A stretch of 64,000 nucleotides of DNA from a bacterium (GTDB taxonomy: Bacteria; Desulfobacterota; Binatia; HRBIN30; CADEER01), in assembly GCA_019637795.1 (NCBI GenBank), contig JAHBUY010000002.1, positions 310,001 through 374,000 of the forward strand. The letters run 5' to 3'. Below, piece by piece: positions 1 through 7,660 of the stretch (its first letter is position 1; each line of letters starts with the position of its first letter). The position numbers and the translations under genes were made by a program. Under the pieces are notes generated by a model. That model was not told the origin of the DNA. It was given only the letters and a program-made list of their open reading frames with translations, and searched no databases.

Positions 1-1779
1 GTGCTGCTGGCGCGCAAGGAGAAGGTCGACGAGCTGGTGGCCGCCGGGCTGACGCACGCCTTCGTGTCGCTGCACGCCCACGACGAAGCGCTGTCGCTGC
101 AGTCGACGCAGAAGGTCGGCGACTTCGCGCGCACCGTGCAGGGCATCAAGCACCTGGTGGCCGCCGGCCGGCAGACGGCGCTCAATCACGTCATCACGGC
201 GCGCAACTATCCCTACCTGCGCGAGTACGTCGACTTCGTCCGCGCCGAGCTCGGCGGCCGGGTGAAGATCTCGTTCGCCTTCGTCACGCCGCAGTTCAAG
301 GCGCTCGACAACATCGAGGTCATGCCGCGGCTGTCGCTGGTGATGCCCTACCTGAAGCGCGCCCTGTACCGCGCCATCGAGATCGGGCAGCCGTTCAGCA
401 TCGGCTCGCGGCAGGGCATCCCGTTCTGTTTCCTCGACGAGTTCCGCGCCTGGTCCGACGGCTACGTGCTCCCCAACTCGGCGATCGCGGAGGACGCGCC
501 GCAGAAGCAGCGCGGGCCGATGTGCGACGCGTGCCGCTTCGGCCGCTACTGCACGGGTCTGTGGCGGCCGTACGTGGCGCAGTACGGGTTCGACGAGCTG
601 CGGCCGGTGCCCGGCCCGCCGTTGACCGAGGAGGAGCGGGTGTCGCTCAACGCCGGCTCGATGCCCGAGCCGTGGGGCGTGCCGCGCAGCTTCGACGAGG
701 TGCCGGAGGTGGTGCGCGAGCGCGCCCTCGAAACCGGCCCGCCGGAGATCGGCACGCCGCCGCTCGCCGACCGCCTGCCGGCCTTCGTGCCGCAGCGCAC
801 CCGGCCGCTGCGCGTCGCCATGTTCGGCAGCGGCCGGCAGGCGCGGCGCCTGGCGCGCGCCGCGCGCACCGTGCCGGGGCTGTCGATCGACGCCGTCGCC
901 TCGCCGCACGCGCTGCAGGCCGACCTCAGCGACTTCGGCGGTTGCCCGGCGTACGCCGACCCGGCGGCGGTGTTCGACGACATCCGGCCGGACGCGGTGA
1001 TCATCGCCGCCGCGACGCCGGCGCACGAGCCGCTGGCGCGGCTCGCCATCGCCCGCGGCGTCCCGGTGCTGCTCGAGAAGCCGCCGGCGCCGAGCGAGGA
1101 GCAGGCGGCGGCGCTGCAGGCCGCGGCGGCGGCCGCCGGATCGGTCGTCGTGATGGCGCACAACGCCGTCCACGCCCCCGGCCTCGACCGCCTGCTCGCC
1201 CGGCCGCTGACCGCGGGCACGCTCTCGTACGTCGTCCGCCGCACCCCGGGGAGCCCGGACACGATGCGCACATGGAACCGCTCGTTCCTCTACGAGACCG
1301 CCTACCACCTGGCGTCGGTCATCGGACGCGCCTGCGGCGGCGGCATCGGCGACGTCGCGCAGGCGTCGTACCGCGGCGAGGGCCGGCCCGAGTACCTGCG
1401 CCTCGAGCTGCGCTACGGCGGCGCCGTCGCCGAGCTGGTGCTCGACTTCACCGCCGCGGTGGAGGAGGACACGCTGGCGCGCCGCGCCGCCGACGGCGAG
1501 CTGGTGTGGCGCCGGCAGGGGCGCGAGGTGACGCTCACCGACGCCGCCGGCGCCCACCCGGTCGAGCGCCAGGGCAACGACGTCGAACGCATGCTGACCA
1601 ACTTCCGCGACGTGGTGCTCGGCGCCGCCGCGCCCGCCGCGACGCTCACCGAAGCCCTCGACGCGATGCGCACCGCCGGCCGCATCGTCGCCGCCCTGGC
1701 CGCGGCCGGGGCGCCGTTCGAACGCGCGACGGCGCCCAAGCACGTCGCCTCGCGCGCCCTCCAGCAGCCGCTCGCCTGA
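1..1779 (+). CDS. Radical SAM / Gfo-Idh-MocA fusion protein, 5'-truncated
   Basis: The reading frame is open from the first base and begins inside a radical SAM barrel; the CxxxCxxC cluster loop must lie left of the window. Residues about 1-200 show barrel motifs (VSLHAHDE, LNHVITARN) and end in a cysteine cluster CDACRFGRYCTG, as in twitch/SPASM-like auxiliary Fe-S binding. After a Pro-rich linker, residues about 270-590 form an NAD(P)-binding Gfo/Idh/MocA oxidoreductase: Rossmann start VAMFGSGRQARR and the EKPPAPS motif. The two halves would couple radical chemistry with a sugar-type dehydrogenase; the substrate cannot be read. The GTG at base 1 is probably not the true start. The fusion is seen directly; its function is inferred. 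Confidence 0.8.
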   Translation: MLLARKEKVDELVAAGLTHAFVSLHAHDEALSLQSTQKVGDFARTVQGIKHLVAAGRQTALNHVITARNYPYLREYVDFVRAELGGRVKISFAFVTPQFKALDNIEVMPRLSLVMPYLKRALYRAIEIGQPFSIGSRQGIPFCFLDEFRAWSDGYVLPNSAIAEDAPQKQRGPMCDACRFGRYCTGLWRPYVAQYGFDELRPVPGPPLTEEERVSLNAGSMPEPWGVPRSFDEVPEVVRERALETGPPEIGTPPLADRLPAFVPQRTRPLRVAMFGSGRQARRLARAARTVPGLSIDAVASPHALQADLSDFGGCPAYADPAAVFDDIRPDAVIIAAATPAHEPLARLAIARGVPVLLEKPPAPSEEQAAALQAAAAAAGSVVVMAHNAVHAPGLDRLLARPLTAGTLSYVVRRTPGSPDTMRTWNRSFLYETAYHLASVIGRACGGGIGDVAQASYRGEGRPEYLRLELRYGGAVAELVLDFTAAVEEDTLARRAADGELVWRRQGREVTLTDAAGAHPVERQGNDVERMLTNFRDVVLGAAAPAATLTEALDAMRTAGRIVAALAAAGAPFERATAPKHVASRALQQPLA

Positions 1780-1842
1780 TCCCGAGATCGATCTCCGACC
1801 GCGCGGGCGATCTGGTGTGCTGACGAGGCCTCGGCGCTCCCC

Positions 1843-1878
1843 CCGCCTCCGCCCGCTCCATCGACCTGGCGGAGGCGG
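1843..1878. terminator. GC-rich hairpin downstream of the radical SAM fusion
   Basis: Perfect 11-bp arms CCGCCTCCGCC / GGCGGAGGCGG with a 14-base loop. It follows the end of the upstream gene by about 65 bases and precedes the promoter of the next gene. No U-tract follows, so it may be a pause or protection structure rather than a classical intrinsic terminator. Confidence 0.45.
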
Positions 1879-1924
1879 ACCTTGGGACTGTCGGTCCGGG
1901 ACATCGTGCGCCCGATGCGCGCGC

Positions 1925-1952
1925 TTGCGAGCGTCGCGCGCCGCGCGCTAGA
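1925..1952 (+). promoter_or_regulatory. Putative promoter TTGCGA-N16-GCTAGA
   Basis: TTGCGA at 1925-1930 and GCTAGA at 1947-1952 with a 16-base spacer, 36 bases before the ATG at 1989. The same box pair recurs upstream of several other genes in this window (near 5190, 13570, 25600, 34140, 38110), which is the main support. Confidence 0.45.
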
Positions 1953-1988
1953 CCTCGCGCCGACCGGTCGGGGGCGCGCACGCCGGCA

Positions 1989-3833
1989 ATGTCCGATACT
2001 GCCAGTCAGGAGACATCGCCGGCTCGTCCGCGCCGCCCGCGCGGCCGGCGGGCGGACGCCGCGCTGGGTCTCCTGCTCTTCGCCGGGACGGTTCTCTATC
2101 TCGCCGCGCACCCCCTGAACCTGGGCACGCCGGACGAGGCCCACGGTCTCCTCTCCGCCATGCGGGTGTTGCACGGCGAGGTGATGTACCGCGACGTGTT
2201 CGAGCCCGCGACGCCGGGCTTCGTCCTGATGATGGCCGGGCTCTTCCACCTCTTCGGGGCGAGTCTGGCGACCGCGCGCCTGGCAGCCGCGCTGCTCCAC
2301 GGCGCCACGGCGCTGCTGCTGTTCCTCGTCTGCCGGGGGCTCGGCGTGCGGCGCTCGCTGGCCTGGACGTGCGGCTTCGCCTCTCTCGTCGTCTGCCAGC
2401 CGATGTTCCCGATCGCCAGCTATCACTGGCTGGCGACGTTCCTGTGCGTGCTCCTGCTGGCGCTCTGCCTGCGCCCGGGGGCGGCGGCATCGCGCGCCCT
2501 CGTCCTCGGTCTCTGCGTCGGTCTGCTGATCGCCGTGCACCAGCAGCGCGGATTGAGCATGGGAGTCGGGGTCGCGGCCGTCTTGATCGCCGAACCGCTG
2601 CTCGCGCCGCGCGACCGGCGCGGGCCGGCCGGCGCGGCCGCGCGGCGAGCGCTCGTCGTCTTCGCCGCGGGCGTGACGCTGATCGTCGGCCCGCTGCTCG
2701 CCGCGCTGATCGCCACGGCCGGCTTCCAGCCGGTGTGGAATGCCCTCGTCGTCGTGCCGCTGGTCAACTACCGGCAATCGATCGGGTGCGCGTGGGGACT
2801 GGACATCGCTGGCGGCAGCCGATCGCCCGTTTCACCGTACCTGCGGTACCTGCCGGCGACGCTGATCCTCACCGCGCTGCCCCTGCTGGCGCGGTCGCGG
2901 CGCCAGCGGGACGGCGAGCGGCGGCGCGTTCTCGCCGTGCTGACGGCGCTCTGTGGCGCCGCCATGCTCTCGATCCTCTACTATCCCGACAGCATCCATC
3001 TCGCGCTCATCGCGCCGCTGTTCCTGGTCGCCTGGTCCGATGCGATCGAGCACGGCCTGCGACGGCTCCCGACCGCGGCGGGGCGCGCCGCCGCCGCCCT
3101 GGTGACCGTCGCCGTGTTGCTGGCCGGCGGCGCCGAGCTGTCCGACAACCTGATCGCCCTGCGCGCCCGCTACACGATCCCCTACCAGAGCGCGTTCGGG
3201 AGGATCGATCTCGACCGACCCAGCCCACGGGCATGGGCGGAGATCAGCGAACGCCTCGACGCCGACCCCGCGCGGGCGCTCTACGTCTACCCGCTCGCCA
3301 ACTACCTGCATCTGCTGCTCGGCGCCCACAACCCCGTGCGCTTCGCCTTCATCGCGCCCGGCTACACCTCGCCCGATCAGTTGGATGAAATCGTCGCGGT
3401 GCTGACCGCCAGACGCCTCCCCTACGTCGTCGTGACGCCGAACGTGGCGCGCGCCGATGATCCGGTCGCTCGCTTCATCCGCGAGCACTACGCTCCGGAT
3501 CCGACGCTGGCGCCGTCGCTCTGGCGCCGCAAGGCGGACGGCGCGAGTGGCCCGGGGGCCGCGACGCCCGGGCCGCTCTCACAGCGCCGAACCGCCGCCC
3601 GGCAGCCGGACGCGCAGGAAGTGCGTGCGCTCGGCCATCGGCAGACGCAGCAGGCGGCGGATCTGATCGCGCAGCGCCGCCGCGCTCTCCCGCTCGAGCG
3701 CGGCGAGCTTACGCTCGCGGCTTCCGCGACCGCCGCGCCGGCGGCGGCGTCCGGGCTTCCGCACGGGTGGCCTCCAGGATGGGTAGGACCGCCCGATCGC
3801 GAGGCCGATCGGCGGCGCGTTTGCTGCGAATGA
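1989..3833 (+). CDS. Polytopic GT-C-type glycosyltransferase-like membrane protein
   Basis: A 614-residue inner-membrane protein. After a short basic N-terminus comes TM1, then a periplasmic loop with the acidic GTPDEAHG motif and ...VMYRDVFEP, as in GT39/ArnT-like enzymes that use polyprenyl-phosphate sugars. About ten hydrophobic helices follow, then a soluble C-terminal domain from about residue 390. The last ~85 codons (from about 3580) run antisense through the end of the convergent module below and look low-complexity, so the functional protein may end near residue 530 or the tail may be spurious extension. ATG at 1989 is chosen because it follows the putative promoter and precedes the first helix. 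The substrate is unknown. Confidence 0.65.
   Translation: MSDTASQETSPARPRRPRGRRADAALGLLLFAGTVLYLAAHPLNLGTPDEAHGLLSAMRVLHGEVMYRDVFEPATPGFVLMMAGLFHLFGASLATARLAAALLHGATALLLFLVCRGLGVRRSLAWTCGFASLVVCQPMFPIASYHWLATFLCVLLLALCLRPGAAASRALVLGLCVGLLIAVHQQRGLSMGVGVAAVLIAEPLLAPRDRRGPAGAAARRALVVFAAGVTLIVGPLLAALIATAGFQPVWNALVVVPLVNYRQSIGCAWGLDIAGGSRSPVSPYLRYLPATLILTALPLLARSRRQRDGERRRVLAVLTALCGAAMLSILYYPDSIHLALIAPLFLVAWSDAIEHGLRRLPTAAGRAAAALVTVAVLLAGGAELSDNLIALRARYTIPYQSAFGRIDLDRPSPRAWAEISERLDADPARALYVYPLANYLHLLLGAHNPVRFAFIAPGYTSPDQLDEIVAVLTARRLPYVVVTPNVARADDPVARFIREHYAPDPTLAPSLWRRKADGASGPGAATPGPLSQRRTAARQPDAQEVRALGHRQTQQAADLIAQRRRALPLERGELTLAASATAAPAAASGLPHGWPPGWVGPPDREADRRRVCCE
3579..3764 (-). CDS. Small basic protein downstream of a nucleotidyltransferase
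   Basis: A 61-residue frame with a GTG start that overlaps the end of the upstream nucleotidyltransferase gene by 56 bases. The N-terminus is Arg-rich; the body is helical and the end reads RTHFLRVRLPGGGSAL. I recall similar short C-termini beside AbiEii/DUF6036-like nucleotidyltransferases, so I infer a partner (antitoxin-like) protein, but cannot verify this. No separate ribosome site is visible, so translation would be coupled. It also overlaps antisense with the tail of the GT-C gene, so one of the two frames may be misannotated here. Confidence 0.5.
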   Translation of the reverse strand: MRKPGRRRRRGGRGSRERKLAALERESAAALRDQIRRLLRLPMAERTHFLRVRLPGGGSAL

Positions 3834-4206
3834 CGTCGTCGAGGCTGGCGACCAGCAACACCGCGCCGTCCAGCTCGAGGCGCTGCGCGCGGGCGCGCAG
3901 GGACGCGAACGAGCGCACGCCGTGGATGGTGGTCATGAAGTCGACCTGCACCCCGCCGTCGTCGTCGACGACGCGGAAGAGCGACGAGGCGGGGTAGTAC
4001 GGACGCAGGATGGTGGCGCGCAGGCGGTCGGCGAACGCCTTCAGCTTGCGGATGTTGGTCGGGTTGGTGCGGAAGAGGAAGTCGAAGTCGAGGGTCGTCA
4101 CCGGCGCGCCGTGCAGGGCGGCCGCCGCGTTGCCGATCAACACCGCCTCGAGTCGGCAGTCGGACAGCGCCGTGGCGATGCGGCGCAGAAGTGGCGCGGC
4201 ATTCAT
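3709..4206 (-). CDS. Nucleotidyltransferase-fold protein, module A
   Basis: 165 residues starting at the ATG at 4206; a GTG 66 bases upstream (4272) would add unconserved residues. The fold signature is IGNAAAALHG followed by TTLDFDFLF, the glycine-rich loop and the Asp-x-Asp metal site of the Pol-beta-like nucleotidyltransferases (MenT/AbiEii/DUF6036 type). A later VQVDFMTT supplies a likely third acidic residue. The C-terminus is basic. Such proteins act as toxins that add nucleotides to tRNA, or as uncharacterised NTases. With the overlapping small gene it forms a two-gene module in the order NTase then small protein, directly downstream of a second NTase module. Confidence 0.75.
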   Translation of the reverse strand: MNAAPLLRRIATALSDCRLEAVLIGNAAAALHGAPVTTLDFDFLFRTNPTNIRKLKAFADRLRATILRPYYPASSLFRVVDDDGGVQVDFMTTIHGVRSFASLRARAQRLELDGAVLLVASLDDVIRSKRAADRPRDRAVLPILEATRAEARTPPPARRSRKPRA

Positions 4207-4326
4207 CGCCGCGACGCTACCAGAAGCGCGCCGCACCCCACCAGCCGGCGTTGGTTGGACCGCGCCCGACACGACGAGACCGGCAACGGTCGATCGGGCG
4301 CCTCCGTCGGAATCGCCGGCGCTCGC

Positions 4327-4893
4327 TCAGGCGGGCGGCAGCGCCGCGCAGAGCTCGTCCCAGCGTCTGACGCGCGCATCATCCGCGCCGACGCAGTCGA
4401 TCAGCCAACGGCGAACGTAGGCGCGGTCGAGCTGCTCCCCCTGCACGGCCAGGATGCGCTCGATGTCCACCAGGTCCTTGCCGCGAAAGAAGAGCAGCTT
4501 GAAGAGCGTCAGATCCTCCGCCGACAGGATCCGGATGGGCTGACCGAGGAGCGAGACCTCGACCGTGCGCCGGGCCGCCGACTCGTGCAGCGGAATCGAG
4601 ACGACGAAGAGATCGACCGGCATGTCGCCATAGCGGGCGCGCACGTCCCCGCGCTCGCGCGCCGATCGCTCGGCTTGGGCGCGATCGAGCTCGACCCCGG
4701 CAGCCTGCAGCGCGTCGAGCGCCGGACCGATCCCCTCGGCTGGGAGGAACAGGTTCAGGTCGAGGTCCTGTGTGCCACGCGGCGCGCCCCAGAATCCGTA
4801 TGCCACCGCGCCGCCGACGGCGTACGGAATTCCGACCCTGGCGAGAGCGCTGCCCAGCGAGACGGCCAATTCGGCCGGCGTCTCGACGCTCAT
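4327..4893 (-). CDS. Nucleotidyltransferase-fold protein, module B (AbiEii-like)
   Basis: 188 residues. Its ATG overlaps the stop of the upstream small gene (ATGA at 4893-4890), so translation is coupled and this start is preferred over far-upstream alternatives. Motifs: AVGGAVAYGFWG (loop), GTQDLDLNLF (paired Asp), and MPVDLFVV (third Asp), in the order expected for an AbiEii/DUF6036-type NTase. The C-terminal half contains SAEDLTLFKLLFFRGKDLVDI, a typical family helix. Likely the toxin-like member of a pair with the preceding 92-residue protein. Confidence 0.8.
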   Translation of the reverse strand: MSVETPAELAVSLGSALARVGIPYAVGGAVAYGFWGAPRGTQDLDLNLFLPAEGIGPALDALQAAGVELDRAQAERSARERGDVRARYGDMPVDLFVVSIPLHESAARRTVEVSLLGQPIRILSAEDLTLFKLLFFRGKDLVDIERILAVQGEQLDRAYVRRWLIDCVGADDARVRRWDELCAALPPA

Positions 4894-5168
4894 GACCGCG
4901 ACTGACGCCAGCGTGCCATGAGCGCGCTCCACTTGGCCTCGAAGTCCGGCGCCGGCGGATCGCGCCGCGCCACGATCGCGGCGCGATCCGGCCGCGCCGC
5001 CAGGATCGCGCGCGCACTGGCGCAGGCGCGGGCAACCCACTCGCCGCGCTCGGCCAGCGTCAGGTGGCGCACCGGGGCGACGTCCGGCTCGACCTCGTCG
5101 CGCAACGTCGCGCGCGCGCGGTCCAGGCGCTCCACCCACGCCCGAGTGCGCCTCCGCACGTCGTCCAT
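4890..5168 (-). CDS. Small helical partner of the module B nucleotidyltransferase
   Basis: A 92-residue, charged, mostly helical protein ending in DFEAKWSALMARWR. No enzymatic motif is visible. It lies immediately upstream of the NTase gene and shares four bases with it, the arrangement expected of an antitoxin. There is no Shine-Dalgarno sequence before the ATG; instead a GCTAAC -10-like box ends 8 bases upstream, so the message may be leaderless. The role is inferred from position. Confidence 0.65.
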   Translation of the reverse strand: MDDVRRRTRAWVERLDRARATLRDEVEPDVAPVRHLTLAERGEWVARACASARAILAARPDRAAIVARRDPPAPDFEAKWSALMARWRQSRS

Positions 5169-5176
5169 GCGGGACC

Positions 5177-5203
5177 GTTAGCACGGCGGCTTCCCGGGCG
5201 CAC
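5177..5203 (-). promoter_or_regulatory. Putative promoter of nucleotidyltransferase module B
   Basis: On the minus strand, GTGCGC (5203-5198), a 15-base spacer and GCTAAC (5182-5177). The -10 box ends 8 bases from the ATG at 5168, implying transcription starting at or next to the start codon. One base differs from the TTGCG-type -35 seen elsewhere in the window. Confidence 0.35.
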
Positions 5204-5415
5204 CGGACGGCGCGCTCGCCGGGGCGCGCGCCTGGCCCAACGAACGAACCGCAGCGCCTCGGACCCGCCGCATCGGCCGCGCACCGCCGGCGACCGCGAT
5301 GATCGATGGTCGAGGCACGGACGGGGGTTAACCCTGATGGGGAAAGTCCGAACTATCGCGCGCCATCGCGCGACGACTAGAGACGGTCGGCGTGCGGGAG
5401 GTGTCGGCATGGTCG

Positions 5416-5751
5416 ATGAGGCTGCTGCTCGTGATCGCGTGCGGCGGATGCGCCATCCCGGTGCGCACTTCGTCGACCACGACCTACCATCTCATCGTCG
5501 CCATCGGGGTGGTGGCGGTCAGTGACCCCGAGCACACCGCTGCCGTCGTCACGCGGGCGCAGTCGCTCGGCGTCGCGGTCAGCGACCGTCCCGGCTTGAA
5601 GCTCGGCGTCGGCTACGCCTCCAGCACCGTGACCAGCGTCAGCGAGGGGGCTGAGGACGTTCGCATCGAAGCCGCCGATCGTCCCTTCGGGCCGCTCACC
5701 ATCACCGTCGACAAGGCCGCGCTCGCGCCGCCCGCGACGCCGGCTCCCTGA
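5416..5751 (+). CDS. Small putative lipoprotein
   Basis: 111 residues from the ATG at 5416; an in-frame GTG at 5392 is possible. The N-terminus is MRLLLVIACGGC, a short lipoprotein signal with Cys at position 12. The rest is Thr/Val/Ala-rich without recognised motifs. A candidate -10 (ACTAGA, 5376-5381) lies 35 bases upstream. It is followed at 28 bases by another lipoprotein gene and probably heads a three-gene operon. I do not recognise the family. Confidence 0.55.
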   Translation: MRLLLVIACGGCAIPVRTSSTTTYHLIVAIGVVAVSDPEHTAAVVTRAQSLGVAVSDRPGLKLGVGYASSTVTSVSEGAEDVRIEAADRPFGPLTITVDKAALAPPATPAP

Positions 5752-5779
5752 CTCATCGCCGACCAACTGGAGGTCCACC

Positions 5780-6427
5780 ATGCGCGCCACGCCGCTTCCC
5801 CTTCTCGTTGCCTGTTGGCTTTGGCTGCTCGCTGCCACCGGCTGCGCCGGACGGCACGCGATCGTCGCCGCCACCGGCACCAACATCGGCGTCGAGATCT
5901 CGGAGAACCCACAGACCCAGGCGCCCTATGCCAAGCTCGGCTACCAGCGCACCGAGTGGGCGATCGTGCCCACCAACCGCACCGGCGAGAAGGGCCCAGG
6001 AGATACGGAGCACAGCGCCAAGGACCACGGCGAGGTGCTGATGGAGCTGCGCTACGGCGGCATCTTCGATACCGGGCCGAGCAGCGGCATCTACCAGCGC
6101 CTGGCGATCGGCCGGACCGCGGTGACGCAGCCAGGGGCCGCCTTCATGTTCGCGCGCGACGCCGACGGCGGCATCAATTCCACGACCGCCGCCGCCCTGC
6201 AGAGCGCGCTCACCATTCCCGTGGTCGAGAGCGACGTCGTTCGGAAGCAACTGGAGATCGGCCGCAAGCACGACTGCAAGGCGGCGAACGCGGCGGTGGT
6301 CGATGCGGCGATCATCGCCACGGGAAAGTGGACTACCTACGACGACTTCCGCGACGGCATCCCACCAGCCACCGCCAGCGACGTCGATGCGATCCTCGCC
6401 GCGATCGCCGACGTGAGCTGCACTTGA
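5780..6427 (+). CDS. Hypothetical lipoprotein
   Basis: 215 residues with a clear signal: hydrophobic stretch then LAATGC lipobox (Cys at 22). A good ribosome site (GGAGGT) sits 8 bases before the ATG. The mature part contains a Gln/Tyr-rich region (KLGYQRTEWAIVPTN) and two Cys residues near the C-terminus. No known domain recognised. The next gene begins 12 bases after the stop, so the two are cotranscribed. Confidence 0.75.
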   Translation: MRATPLPLLVACWLWLLAATGCAGRHAIVAATGTNIGVEISENPQTQAPYAKLGYQRTEWAIVPTNRTGEKGPGDTEHSAKDHGEVLMELRYGGIFDTGPSSGIYQRLAIGRTAVTQPGAAFMFARDADGGINSTTAAALQSALTIPVVESDVVRKQLEIGRKHDCKAANAAVVDAAIIATGKWTTYDDFRDGIPPATASDVDAILAAIADVSCT

Positions 6428-6439
6428 GGAGACGCCCAC

Positions 6440-6634
6440 ATGGCAGTCACCGTCCGGACGCTGACGCGTCGCATCCCCCTCGATCCGCCGACTGATCTCA
6501 AGGACCGCATCGAGACGCTCTGCGATCAGATGGCGACCGGCAACCAGGGGCGCCGCCTGGTGGCCACCTTCACCGTCGGACCGCAGCTCATCCTGGTGTT
6601 CCAGATCGCGCCCGACAACCAGACGCCGGCCTGA
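6440..6634 (+). CDS. Small hypothetical protein
   Basis: 64 residues with a GAGGAG ribosome site before the ATG. No signal peptide or helix-turn-helix is evident; the C-terminal half is beta-rich (LVATFTVGPQLILVFQIA). It closes the small operon with the two preceding genes for lipoproteins. Function unknown. Confidence 0.6.
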   Translation: MAVTVRTLTRRIPLDPPTDLKDRIETLCDQMATGNQGRRLVATFTVGPQLILVFQIAPDNQTPA

Positions 6635-6676
6635 CGCCGCACCGCGCGATCCCTCTGTCCGCTGTGCGCGGAATGC

Positions 6677-7660
6677 TCAGCGCGGCGCGGCGGCGACCGT
6701 TGGTGGCGGCAGCCCACGGCGGGCGGCCAGGCGCGGGCCGTTGAGGATCGGCTCGAGGCCGTCCGCCAGGCGGGCGGCGAAGAAGCGATGGCCCTTGGGC
6801 GTCGGGTGGCCGTCGCCCTGAATGCAGAGGTCGCCGCGGCGATAGGTCTCGAAGTCCAGGCCGGAGGAGACGCGCGCCGCCCCCAGCGCGGCGGGCGCGA
6901 TGTCGTCGAGTCCCTGGAAGCCTTGGGCCCAGAACTCCCAGAAGACGACGGCGAGGCCGCGCTGTTCCACGTCGCGCGCCAGGGCGCGCAAAGGCTGGCG
7001 GAGGTACTGCTCGCGATCGGCGTCGCTGGTCCAACCCGCCGTGCGCACCTGCCAGGCGTTGAGGAGCCAGCGGCCGGCGGCGAAGGGCAGCAGCGCCTGG
7101 GCGAGCGGCGAGCGATGGATCTCCATGAGGCGGTAGTTCATGTCGCGGTGGCCGGTGAACAGGTACGAGAAGACGACGATGTCGGGATCGAAGCCGCGCC
7201 CGTAGGCGTCGTAGGTGCGGAGGTTCGAGGGCAGGTAGTTCATCGGGTTGCCGAAGTTCTGCACCTCGAACACGCGCTCGGGATGGCGCGCCGCGAGCTC
7301 GCGCGCCAGCGCGCCGGACAGGTCCTCGCCATCGTCGACCCCGGTGCCGAAGACCATCGAGTCGCCGTAGAGCTGGATGCGAATGGTGTCGGGGCGGGCC
7401 CGCGTCAGGGGCACGTCGGGGCCGCGGAACCCCATCGCGTTGAGCTGGACGTCGTGCTCGCGGCCGGTGGCGTCGCGCTGCCGCGGATTGGTGAGGACGC
7501 AGATATCGCCGGCGCCGCAGCGGTAGGCGTCGTAGCTCAGGTCGGCGCGCCAACTGTCGCGCCCGTGGCCGGTCAGCAGCAGGACGATGGCGAGCCCGGC
7601 GAGCCCGCCGCCCACCGCCGCGACGGCGCGCAGGACCGATCGCCGCACGCGCCACGTCAT
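6677..7660 (-). CDS. SGNH/GDSL hydrolase, membrane anchored
   Basis: 327 residues; the ATG at 7660 overlaps the stop of the upstream membrane-protein gene (ATGA). Residues about 8-30 form one membrane helix. The hydrolase follows: block I LYGDSMVFGTG with the catalytic Ser, an Asn-containing block (FGNPMNYLPSN), and the terminal block V DGHPTPKGH carrying the Asp/His pair. Such enzymes are typically acyl- or acetylesterases acting on glycans or lipids at the cell surface. It is the last gene of a five-gene minus-strand operon, consistent with a late modification step. Confidence 0.85.
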   Translation of the reverse strand: MTWRVRRSVLRAVAAVGGGLAGLAIVLLLTGHGRDSWRADLSYDAYRCGAGDICVLTNPRQRDATGREHDVQLNAMGFRGPDVPLTRARPDTIRIQLYGDSMVFGTGVDDGEDLSGALARELAARHPERVFEVQNFGNPMNYLPSNLRTYDAYGRGFDPDIVVFSYLFTGHRDMNYRLMEIHRSPLAQALLPFAAGRWLLNAWQVRTAGWTSDADREQYLRQPLRALARDVEQRGLAVVFWEFWAQGFQGLDDIAPAALGAARVSSGLDFETYRRGDLCIQGDGHPTPKGHRFFAARLADGLEPILNGPRLAARRGLPPPTVAAAPR

